Of a stretch of 11,118 nt of DNA, positions 1-5,502 are shown one piece after another. Origin of the DNA: Thermoleophilia bacterium (GTDB lineage Bacteria > Actinomycetota > Thermoleophilia > Gaiellales > Gaiellaceae); the NCBI GenBank assembly GCA_025927435.1, contig JAICLM010000054.1, forward strand, positions 1 through 11,118, read 5' to 3'. The position numbers were made by a program, and so were the translations under genes. The notes under the pieces were generated by a model that saw only the letters and a program-made list of their open reading frames with translations, was not told where the DNA came from and searched no databases. How positions within the stretch are numbered: position 1 is the stretch's first letter; each line of letters opens with the position of its first letter.

Positions 1-63
1 AATCGTGGCGGAGACTATCAATCGCGTATTGCGCTGTCGCAGCGTGTGGGCCGTCTCCGACCT

Positions 64-945
64 TTATGTTTGCTCGATCGCACGGGCCGGTTCGGCAGCG
101 TCGGCAGTGGCCGCCCAGCTGCCGAGTAGCTTGAGCGCCTCCTCGGAGCGCGAGCCGGGCTCGGCGGCGTAGGTGAAGATCGTCAGCCCGTTGTCTGCGG
201 CGAGGTCCAACCGGTTGTAGCTCAGACTGAGCTCGCCGACGACGGGATGGTGGAACTGCTTGACACCGGTGTTGTGGAAGCGCACGTCGTGTGCGGCCCA
301 GCGGGTGCGGAATGCCTTGCTCCGTGTCGCGAGTTCACCGACAAGGTCTGAGAGGTCACGGTCGTGCGGGTCGCGGCCCGCGGCCCAGCGCAGGATCGCG
401 ACGCATTCGCCCGCGACGCGCTCCCAGTCGCCGTAGAACGTCTCGGCTCGCGGATCGAGGAACACGAACCGTGCATTGTTGATCGGGCGCGCAGGTGCGG
501 CGTACAGCTCGGAGAACAACGCACGGCCGAGATCGTTGGCAGCAAGGACGTCGAGACGAGCATTGCCGACGAAAGCGGCTGCGCCGGTGATCGCGTCGAG
601 CGTCCACTGCACCTCGGGCCGAACGCGCTGCGTCGCCCGGCGCCAGCGCGGACGAGCGATCGCGGGCTGGGCCGCACGGGCGAGGTCAAAAAGGTGTGCG
701 CGCTCGGCGTCGTCGAGCTCGAGCGCCCGTGCTAGGCCTTCCAGCACGCTCTGCGAGACCCCGTTCATGTCTCCGCGCTCGAGCCGGGTGTAGTACGGCA
801 GGCTGACGCCGGCCAGAACAGCGACCTCCTCGCGGCGGAGTCCTGGCACCCGCCTACTGCCGTAGGAGCGCAACCCCGCCTGCTCGGGCGTGATCCGCGC
901 CCGGCGGGAGGTGAGGAAGTCGCGGATCTCCTTCTTCGTGTCCAC
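64..945 (-). CDS. XRE-family regulator with MmyB-like ligand-binding domain
   Basis: Predicted cytoplasmic DNA-binding transcriptional regulator. The N-terminal helix-turn-helix (about residues 5-70) has the signature RVPGLRREEVAVLAGVS followed by YYTRLERGD, which is typical of the actinobacterial XRE/MmyB group. The rest (about 90-270) matches the MmyB-like ligand-binding domain, including a WTLDAITGAAAFVGNARLDV-like segment and a FHHPVVGELSLSYNRL segment. I place the start at the GTG at 945 because homologues begin close to the DTKKEIRDFLTSRRAR segment; the frame stays open upstream to 1017, but those residues do not look like the family. No clear Shine-Dalgarno precedes the GTG, so a leaderless transcript is possible. 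The length, about 293 residues, is normal. It is divergent from the aldo/keto reductase at 1080, and regulators of this type often control the adjacent oxidoreductase; that link is inference. Confidence 0.9.
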   Translation of the reverse strand: MDTKKEIRDFLTSRRARITPEQAGLRSYGSRRVPGLRREEVAVLAGVSLPYYTRLERGDMNGVSQSVLEGLARALELDDAERAHLFDLARAAQPAIARPRWRRATQRVRPEVQWTLDAITGAAAFVGNARLDVLAANDLGRALFSELYAAPARPINNARFVFLDPRAETFYGDWERVAGECVAILRWAAGRDPHDRDLSDLVGELATRSKAFRTRWAAHDVRFHNTGVKQFHHPVVGELSLSYNRLDLAADNGLTIFTYAAEPGSRSEEALKLLGSWAATADAAEPARAIEQT

Positions 946-1079
946 GACGGAAGCGTAAACCCGATTGCCCTGCCTCTGGGGGACCCTGGCAGTAGCCCTC
1001 CCAACAGGGACTCTCACCGCTCGCGAGCCCGTGCTTTCTTGGACGCAGCGGTTTCTACGACTACAAGGAGCAACCTGTC
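946..1079. promoter_or_regulatory. divergent intergenic region between MmyB-type regulator and aldo/keto reductase
   Basis: This 134-bp gap must hold promoters for both divergent genes and is where the regulator would most likely bind. An AAGGAG Shine-Dalgarno at 1065-1070 lies 9 nt before the reductase ATG. I could not assign convincing -35/-10 boxes. CCCTG and CAGGG half-sites occur in the middle of the region, but the arms are only 5 bp. Confidence 0.4.
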
Positions 1080-2057
1080 ATGAAGCACATCTCGTTAGGT
1101 GGACTTGACGTCTCCCGGATCGGGCTCGGCACGATGGCGATGTCCGGCTACTACCTCGACCCAACCAGCAGCGACGCCGAGTCGATCCGGACAATCCAGC
1201 GAGCAGTCGAGTTGGGCGTCACCCACATCGACACTGCCGAGATCTACGGTCCCTACGCGAACGAGGAACTCGTCGGCCGCGCCCTCGAGGGACGCCGTGA
1301 TGATGTCGTGGTGGCGACGAAGTTCGGGTTCGTCTCGCACGCCGGCGCCGGCGCCGGGGTACTCGACAGCAGTCCCGCGAATATCCGCACCGCGGTCGAG
1401 GGCTCCCTGAAGCGGTTGGGGATCGACCACATCGACCTCTACTACCAGCACCGCGTCGACCCGAACACGCCGATCGAGGACACAGTCGGCGCGCTGGCCG
1501 AGCTGGTGGCCGAGGGCAAGGTTCTACACATCGGCTTGTCCGAGGCTGCCCCCGCAACGATCCGCCGCGCCCACGCGGTTCACCCGATCGCCGCGCTGCA
1601 AACCGAGTACTCCCTCTGGACGCGTGATCCGGAAGCCGAGCTGCTCCCGCTGCTGCGCGAGCTCGGCATCGGCTTCGTGCCCTACTCGCCACTCGGGCAC
1701 GGCTTCCTGACCGGGACGATTCGCTCCGCCGAGGATCTCGCCGACGACGACTGGCGCAAAAACAACCCGCGCTTCACCGAGGGCAACTTCGCAAAGAACC
1801 TGCGCATCGTCGACGAAGTCAAGGCCGTCGCCTCCGAACTCGACGCAACACCCGCACAGATCGCGCTGGCCTGGCTCCTAGCGCAAGGCGACGACATTGC
1901 CCCGATCCCCGGCACCAAACGCGTCACCCGCGTCGAAGAAAACACCGCCGCCGACGGTATCGAACTGAGCGCAGAACAAATCGCCCGGCTCAACAACCTC
2001 ACCCCGGCCACAGGCGAGCGTCACGAACAGGAAAACATGGCCAGGATCGACCGCTGA
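1080..2057 (+). CDS. aldo/keto reductase
   Basis: NAD(P)H-dependent oxidoreductase of the aldo/keto reductase superfamily, 325 residues, cytoplasmic TIM barrel; it reduces carbonyls, but the substrate cannot be read from sequence. The full catalytic tetrad is visible: Asp51 (HIDTAEIYG), Tyr56, Lys81 (VVATKFGF) and His124 (DLYYQHRVDP). Other family marks are GLGTMAMSG near the N-terminus, FVPYSPLGHGFLTG in the middle and the cofactor-binding IPGTKR segment near the C-terminus. It resembles the AKR13/YakC-type group that has an ENTAADGIELS-like tail. The ATG at 1080 is supported by AAGGAG at 1065-1070. It is divergent from the MmyB-type regulator, which may control it in response to its substrate. 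It appears intact and monocistronic. Confidence 0.95.
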   Translation: MKHISLGGLDVSRIGLGTMAMSGYYLDPTSSDAESIRTIQRAVELGVTHIDTAEIYGPYANEELVGRALEGRRDDVVVATKFGFVSHAGAGAGVLDSSPANIRTAVEGSLKRLGIDHIDLYYQHRVDPNTPIEDTVGALAELVAEGKVLHIGLSEAAPATIRRAHAVHPIAALQTEYSLWTRDPEAELLPLLRELGIGFVPYSPLGHGFLTGTIRSAEDLADDDWRKNNPRFTEGNFAKNLRIVDEVKAVASELDATPAQIALAWLLAQGDDIAPIPGTKRVTRVEENTAADGIELSAEQIARLNNLTPATGERHEQENMARIDR

Positions 2058-2098
2058 CGACCACCGCAGGTATGGAGCCTTTATGGAGCCAAGCGGGC

Positions 2099-2128
2099 GC
2101 AACCAGTTGCAGCCAGTCGCAAATGGCT
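2099..2128. repeat. degenerate 10-bp-period repeat (GCA-CCAGT type)
   Basis: Three consecutive 10-mers, GCAACCAGTT, GCAGCCAGTC and GCAAATGGCT, share a leading GCA and a partly conserved body. Exact helical-turn spacing suggests either a phased binding region or a decayed tandem repeat. Function is unknown. Confidence 0.35.
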
Positions 2129-2159
2129 CCGCTCCGAAAACGGCTCAAACACGCCGATC

Positions 2160-2189
2160 GGCAACCGGTGGCAACCCACGGCAACGGTC
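2160..2189. repeat. three GGCAAC motifs at exact 10-bp spacing
   Basis: GGCAAC occurs at 2160, 2170 and 2180, with different 4-bp fillers (CGGT, CCAC, GGTC). With the run at 2099-2128 it makes this intergenic strip unusually rich in GCAAC words. It could be a protein-binding cluster or residue of a mobile-element end. No attachment site or integrase is visible. Confidence 0.4.
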
Positions 2190-2322
2190 CGAGACCGCAT
2201 GGCAAGGAGGGGGTCGACCGGGCAGCAGATGGGCAGCAAACGTCTCGAGCCGCTTCGCATAGCCATCGGGAGTCGACCCGGAGGCCCGCCGCTGGCGGAA
2301 ATGGACTTCCTGCTGGCTGGTG

Positions 2323-3021
2323 CTACGTCGGTGCGCGGCGAAGGAGGCGAAGGCGCACTTCCTGTTTCACTGACACGGGCGTTGTCGTAGCTTCGAGACG
2401 GGATGCCAGCGACGGAGGCACACTGGTGTCGCGCCAGCCGTTGGCGGCGTCGAGGCATGCGTGTCCGCCGTCGAAGCTGTCGGTGACGGTGAAATGTTGC
2501 TCGTGTTGTAGGTCGTAGAAGCCGGCGGCGATTGCCTTGGCGAACTGCTCGTCGATGCTGTGGATCGTGTCGAGCCATGCGCGCATGTCGAGCCTGCCGA
2601 GCTCGGCGTCCTCCGTGGCGACGTGAGGATTCGACGAGACGGGCTGCGTGTCAACGAGGAATGCGTCGGGGGCGAGTGCTGCGTGGATGTTGCGCAGGGC
2701 GTGCACGACGCCCTCGAGCGGGACGCATCACAAAGACCAGCCGCAGAGCGCAAGGTCGAAGCGTTCGCGCGGGAGGTCGAGCGCTTCCGCGTCGTGCATG
2801 GCGAAGCGCACGCGGCGTCGCTGCTCGGCGGTGAGGGCTGCGCGTGCGGCTGCGATGTTCTCGGCGCTCGGGTCGAAGGCATAGACGGACGCGGCGCGCG
2901 ATGCCGCGAACGCCGTTAGGCGGCCCGTGCCGCAGCCGACGTCGAGGACGCGTTTGCCGTCGAGCAGGACGAGGTCGGCGATCGCCGCCGCTTCGATCCC
3001 GGCCTCGTCGCGTCGCTCCAT
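2323..3021 (-). CDS. class I SAM-dependent methyltransferase with in-frame UGA (putative Sec98)
   Basis: SAM-binding class I (Rossmann) methyltransferase, 232 residues if the UGA at 2730-2728 is read through. Motif I is VLDVGCGTGRL (25-35), followed by an acidic motif II segment (VYAFDPS) and MHDAEALDLP. Residues 88-97 read FDLALCGWSL; then comes UGA at codon 98, then Cys99 (CVPLEGVVHALRNIHAALAP) and a full C-terminal half ending at TAG. Both halves are in the same frame, so there is no indel. A Sec98-Cys99 pair would place vicinal Se/S beside the active-site cleft. A bSECIS-like hairpin follows (2697-2713). The ATG lies 3 nt after the TAG of the ArsM-like gene, so translation is probably coupled. 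The alternative is a simple TGC/TGT-to-TGA nonsense mutation giving a 97-residue truncated product. I consider Sec more likely because two neighbouring genes show the same situation, but it is the weakest of the three. The substrate is unknown. Confidence 0.7.
2697..2713 (-). promoter_or_regulatory. bSECIS-like hairpin downstream of UGA98 codon
   Basis: On the minus strand GGGCGT (2713-2708), loop CGTGC (2707-2703) and ACGCCC (2702-2697) form a perfect 6-bp stem. The apical loop begins 20 nt after the UGA (2730-2728) and has G at its second position. As I recall the bacterial SECIS model, it wants a G in the first two loop positions and 16-37 nt between the UGA and the loop, so this fits. The overlapping coding sequence is GC-rich, so chance hairpins are not rare. 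Confidence 0.45.
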
Positions 3022-3024
3022 CGA

Positions 3025-3810
3025 CTACAGCTCGGGCTTGTAGGCCTTGAGCGTGGTCCCGCGCGCCCCGAACTTCTGCGCCTTCGCGCGCGTGTCTTCG
3101 AACTTGGAGCGGGCGTAGGTATCGACGAGCTGACCGGTCTCGATCCGCTCGAAGCCGTGGCGCTCCAGCAACCTCGCATACGCTGCTTCCAGCAGCGCCC
3201 CGGCAATTCAGCCGGTCCAGAGGTCGATATTGCGTCTGCCTTCTTCGCTGACCGGGTTCTGGATCGTCACGTCAGCGATCTGCATCCGACCGCCTGGTGC
3301 GAGGACGCGGAGCAACTCGGCGAAGACTGCGTCTTTGTCGGGGATCAGGTCGATGACGCCGTTCGAGATGACGACGTCGAAGCTGGCGTCCGCGAACGGC
3401 AACCGCTCCGCTTCGGCCTCGACGAAGTCGGCGTTGGAGGCTCCCAGCTCGGCGGCGGCAGCGCGGGCTTTGGCGAGCATCTGCGGCGTCATGTCGATGC
3501 CGGTGACGCTGCCGCCGGCGCCGACCATCTGGGCGGCGATGAGCGAGTCGGTGCCGGCACCGGAACCGAGGTCGAGCACCCGCTCACCGGGCTCGAGCCG
3601 GCCGAGCTGCCACGGGTTGGCGACGCCGGCGAACGACTCGACTGCGAGCTCGGGGACATTCGCGAGCTCCTCGGGGTAGCCGAGGTCCTCGGCCCACGCG
3701 CGGCCGGTCGGAAAGACGAAGTCCTTCGACGGCTCCTGCGAAACCGACGAGTACGTCTTCTTGATCTCGCTCTTCAGCAGGTCGGCGTCGATTTCGATCC
3801 CGACGGCCAT
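3025..3810 (-). CDS. ArsM-like SAM methyltransferase, putative selenoprotein (Sec201)
   Basis: Arsenite-methyltransferase-like class I methyltransferase, 261 residues when UGA at 3210-3208 is read as selenocysteine. Motif I is VLDLGSGAGTDS (78-89); GIDMTPQML follows, then ISNGVIDLIPDK (148-159) and APGGRMQIADV. The segment NIDLWTG-UGA-IAGALLE aligns with the conserved W-x-G-C-I-A-G-A-L element of the family, so the UGA replaces the conserved cysteine. The remaining 60 residues (HGFERIETGQL, FEDTRAKAQKFGARG) are a normal family C-terminus, ending in TAG. The protein otherwise has no cysteine at all. The usual ArsM cysteine in SN-C-V-x-N-L is Gly151 here, so classical As(III) thiol binding is doubtful and the substrate is open. 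The ATG at 3810 follows AGGAG (3820-3816) at 5 nt; a GTG at 3816 overlaps that site and is less likely. It lies 15 nt after the DsrE gene and 3 nt before the next methyltransferase. If not a selenoprotein, it would be a nonsense-truncated gene. Confidence 0.85.
3181..3197 (-). promoter_or_regulatory. bSECIS-like hairpin downstream of UGA201 codon
   Basis: On the minus strand CGCTGCT (3197-3191), loop GGA (3190-3188) and AGCAGCG (3187-3181) make a perfect 7-bp stem, extendable by one G-U pair. The loop begins 17 nt after the UGA and its first two bases are G. Position, stem and loop match the bacterial SECIS model as I recall it. This is the best of the three hairpins. Confidence 0.6.
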
Positions 3811-3825
3811 CGTCACTCCTCTCGC

Positions 3826-4197
3826 TCAGTAGCTGAACACGGTTGCGTCGTCATCGCCGATCCACTCCCACAGCGGTGTCGCGCCCGCGAGTCGAGCATT
3901 CGCCACCAGGCTGGCCTCGTCAAGCTTGCGCACGTTGAAGCAGATCGGACAGACGAGCAGCTCGCCGCCGCCGTCGGCGTACTGCCCGAAGAGCTTCTCC
4001 ACCGGCGGGCAGCCGTCGCACGCAGTCCCCAACGCGTGACCCGGCAGCGCAAGCCGGACCGCTTCTTTGGTCAGGAACATCGCCACGTGCTTGCCGCGGT
4101 CGAGCGCGGCGGTTGCGACGAGGAACGCGATCATCACGCGCTCCGTGTCTTCGAGCCCGGTCGCGAGGTTGATCACGACCTTGCCGTTTGCGGCCAT
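3826..4197 (-). CDS. DsrE-family sulfur-relay protein
   Basis: Small cytoplasmic DsrE/DsrF-like protein, 123 residues. The family carries persulfide or thiol groups on conserved cysteines in sulfur-transfer and redox relays. It has the expected alpha/beta start (KVVINLATGLEDTERVMIAF, AALDRGKHVAMFLT) and four cysteines in two pairs: Cys60-x2-Cys63 (TACDGCPP) and Cys83-x2-Cys86 (LLVCPICFNVRKL). It ends in ATVFSY, a usual family C-terminus. Two ATGs lie in tandem (4200, 4197). The AAAGGAG at 4210-4204 is 6 nt from the second and only 3 nt from the first, so I prefer 4197. It sits between OsmC/TusA remnants and the Sec methyltransferase, a sulfur/selenium-handling context. Its TGA stop is in frame with the next gene, but the protein is complete and there is an RBS for the next gene, so this TGA is a true stop. 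Confidence 0.9.
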   Translation of the reverse strand: MAANGKVVINLATGLEDTERVMIAFLVATAALDRGKHVAMFLTKEAVRLALPGHALGTACDGCPPVEKLFGQYADGGGELLVCPICFNVRKLDEASLVANARLAGATPLWEWIGDDDATVFSY

Positions 4198-4215
4198 CAT
4201 TCGCTCCTTTCTCGA

Positions 4216-4260
4216 TTAGCTCTTCAGCAGCGCGACGTCGAGGTCGGCGTCGAGGGTCAC
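4216..4260 (-). pseudogene. possible TusA-like remnant (14 codons)
   Basis: A GTG overlaps the OsmC-remnant stop (GTGA) and opens a 14-codon frame, VTLDADLDVALLKS, ending at TAA just before the DsrE Shine-Dalgarno. The first nine residues resemble the N-terminus of actinobacterial TusA/SirA-like proteins, which continue into an R-G-x-x-C-P motif. The last residues could be a C-terminus. The whole catalytic core is absent. TusA genes commonly neighbour DsrE and OsmC genes, which supports the idea, but the match is very short and could be chance. Confidence 0.3.
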
Positions 4261-4537
4261 GCGACCACCTCGATCGTCGTCTTGACGGGGACGCCGTTGG
4301 CGAGCACGTCGCGCACCGGCGAGGTCTCCTGCACGTACGAGCAGAGCTCCTTCAGCTCCGCCTCGCGTCGCCCGCGTGCACGAAGGCGCCGATCTGCGCG
4401 GTCGAGGCCGTGCCCTGCTGCCAGTTCGTGCTGGCGCGGAAGGTGAAGTCCGCCAGCTCCGGCTTGGTCCTGATCGCCTCGATCGTGTCCAGCAGCGCCT
4501 GCACGTCGATCCCGTTGCGAACGGTCACCGTCGCCAT
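4257..4537 (-). pseudogene. OsmC-family protein with internal deletion and frameshift
   Basis: OsmC/Ohr-like proteins are cysteine-based peroxidases. The 5' part encodes MATVTVRNGIDVQALL through TASTAQIGAFVHAG (about 56 residues), the normal OsmC N-terminus. The reading frame then shifts near 4360-4372, and the family C-terminus continues in another frame (EAELKELCSYVQETSPVRDV, then LANGVPVKTTIEVVA) to TGA at 4259-4257. Roughly 70-80 residues normally in between, including the catalytic cysteine helix, are missing. The unshifted frame gives a 61-residue product ending at TGA near 4350. A perfect AAGGAGG (4550-4544) lies 6 nt before the ATG, so this was, or still is, the first gene of the minus-strand unit. 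The loss may be true decay or an assembly/consensus deletion; some OsmC-like proteins are known to carry Sec, so the missing part matters. Confidence 0.7.
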
Positions 4538-4605
4538 CGTCGGCCTCCTTCGTGTATGGATGGAATTCGGTGTACGGAGAGAAAGGACGAGGCGACTTCG
4601 CGCGC

Positions 4606-4631
4606 TATTGCATTTCCGAGCCGATGCAATA
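4606..4631. promoter_or_regulatory. perfect 8-bp inverted repeat, candidate operator/promoter of the divergent Sec locus
   Basis: TATTGCAT (4606-4613) and ATGCAATA (4624-4631) are perfect inverted arms separated by 10 bp, in AT-rich sequence unlike the surroundings, midway between the OsmC start (4537) and the sigma-factor start (4667). The arms also read as promoter elements on the plus strand: TTGCAT (4608-4613), 16 bp, then TAACTT (4630-4635), which fits a housekeeping -35/-10 with an actinobacterial TANNNT box. The site could be an operator over the sigma promoter, or a promoter alone; the symmetry favours a dimeric regulator. Confidence 0.5.
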
Positions 4632-4666
4632 ACTTCGTCGGCGTGAGCGTCTTTCCCGAACAGGGC

Positions 4667-5269
4667 ATGGTGCGCGCGGAGCAGCAGGCTGCAGACACGC
4701 CATCCGAGCGGGGCAGCTTCCAGGTCGTCGCAGCGCGGGAGCTGCCACGCCTGTACCGGCTCGCCCGCCGGCTTGTCGGTGACGAAGCCGAGGACGCAGT
4801 CCAAGACGCCCTACTCAAGGGCTACCGCGCGTACGCGAGCCTCGACGACGAGGTCGCGGCACCGGCCTGGCTGACCGCGATCCTCGTCAACTGCTGCCGC
4901 GACCGGGCACGCGCGAAGGGACGACGCGTAGAGGAGACCGAGCTCAACGAAGCGGACGACTTCTCGCTCTACCGCACGATCGCCGCCGAGGATCCGTTCC
5001 CCTACTCCGACTCGCTCCACCTCGACTTCCTGCACCAGTTCGGCCGCGAGGACGTGCGCGCCGTGCTCGCCGAGCTGCCCGAGCTGTACCGGCTGCCGCT
5101 CGTGCTCTGCTACTGCGAGGGCTACCAGGTGAAGGAGGTCGCCTACCTGCTCGAGGTGCCGTTGGGAACGATGCTCGCCCGCTTGCACCGGGGGCGGAAG
5201 CTGTTCGAACGCACACTCTGGGACTACGCCGAGAGGCACGGACTACTGAAGGAGAACGCGAAACGATGA
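4667..5269 (+). CDS. ECF-family RNA polymerase sigma factor
   Basis: Extracytoplasmic-function sigma factor, 200 residues from the ATG at 4667. Region 2 (about 25-85) is seen in ARELPRLYRLARRLVGDEAE then DAVQDALLKGYRAY and the PAWLTAILVNCCRDRARAKG helix. Region 4 (about 128-183) is seen in VLAELPELYRLPLVLCYCEG and EVAYLLEVPLGTMLARLHRG, the -35-reading helix. An in-frame GTG at 4643 would add 8 residues and would lie at the predicted transcription start of the TTGCAT/TAACTT promoter, so a leaderless GTG start is a real alternative; no strong Shine-Dalgarno precedes the ATG. The last codons overlap the anti-sigma gene (ATGA). Its regulon probably includes this locus, but I could not find a convincing ECF-type promoter motif here. 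Confidence 0.92.
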   Translation: MVRAEQQAADTPSERGSFQVVAARELPRLYRLARRLVGDEAEDAVQDALLKGYRAYASLDDEVAAPAWLTAILVNCCRDRARAKGRRVEETELNEADDFSLYRTIAAEDPFPYSDSLHLDFLHQFGREDVRAVLAELPELYRLPLVLCYCEGYQVKEVAYLLEVPLGTMLARLHRGRKLFERTLWDYAERHGLLKENAKR

Positions 5270-5502
5270 TCACCTGCGCCGAGGCGGTACGGCAGCTGTG
5301 GGAGTACCTGGACGGGGTCGTAGAGGAGGCCGACCGGGAGAAGATCGAGGAGCACCTCAGCTTCTGCCGCCGCTGCTGCGGCGAGCTCGACTTCGCCGAG
5401 GAGCTACGCCGTTTCCTCGCTCAACCGGACGAGCCTGACCTGCCCGCCGACGTGAAGGCGCGGTTGCTGGCGACCGTGACCGAGCTGGAGGAGCGGGCAT
5501 GA
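5266..5502 (+). CDS. zinc-binding anti-sigma factor (ZAS type), soluble
   Basis: Short 78-residue anti-sigma factor with the ZAS signature His30-x3-Cys34-x2-Cys37 (EEHLSFCRRCCGEL), plus Cys38 and an N-terminal Cys4 (MITCAEAVRQLWEYLDG). ZAS proteins hold their cognate ECF sigma factor, and many release it when thiol oxidation or metal exchange expels zinc; whether this one is redox-sensing is inference. No transmembrane segment is present, so it is cytoplasmic. It is translationally coupled at both ends: its ATG overlaps the sigma stop (ATGA at 5266-5269) and its stop overlaps the next ATG (ATGA at 5499-5502). This strict coupling makes the downstream methyltransferase part of the sigma-factor operon. 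Confidence 0.92.
   Translation: MITCAEAVRQLWEYLDGVVEEADREKIEEHLSFCRRCCGELDFAEELRRFLAQPDEPDLPADVKARLLATVTELEERA

Larger units (their letters stand above)
2058..2322. other. convergent intergenic region with short phased repeats
   Basis: No gene was recognised in these 265 bp between the convergently read reductase and class I methyltransferase. It contains two 10-bp-periodic repeat runs (listed separately), a TATGGAGCC duplication near 2071-2092, an inverted pair GGGTCGAC (2211-2218)/GTCGACCC (2272-2279), and a small GC hairpin CCGCC-GCT-GGCGG at 2286-2298. The hairpin lies about 25 nt past the methyltransferase stop and could contribute to termination, but there is no U-tract. The frames open through it lack any family resemblance. 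Confidence 0.45.

Noticed and set aside
2058..2322. tRNA gene or attachment site
   Set aside because: No T-loop consensus, cloverleaf or integrase is visible; the repeats alone are not enough.
2323..3021. Frameshift as explanation for the split class I methyltransferase
   Set aside because: The N- and C-terminal halves are in the same frame (start 3021 and codon 2706 differ by a multiple of three); only a UGA separates them.
3811..3828. TGA ending the DsrE gene as another Sec codon fusing it to the ArsM-like gene
   Set aside because: The two are in the same frame, but the DsrE protein ends at its usual C-terminus and AGGAG plus ATG for the next gene follow at once, so it is a normal stop.
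3157..4446. A 429-codon open frame on the plus strand
   Set aside because: It runs antisense to the DsrE and ArsM-like genes, has no family resemblance, and is the usual antisense frame expected in GC-rich coding DNA.
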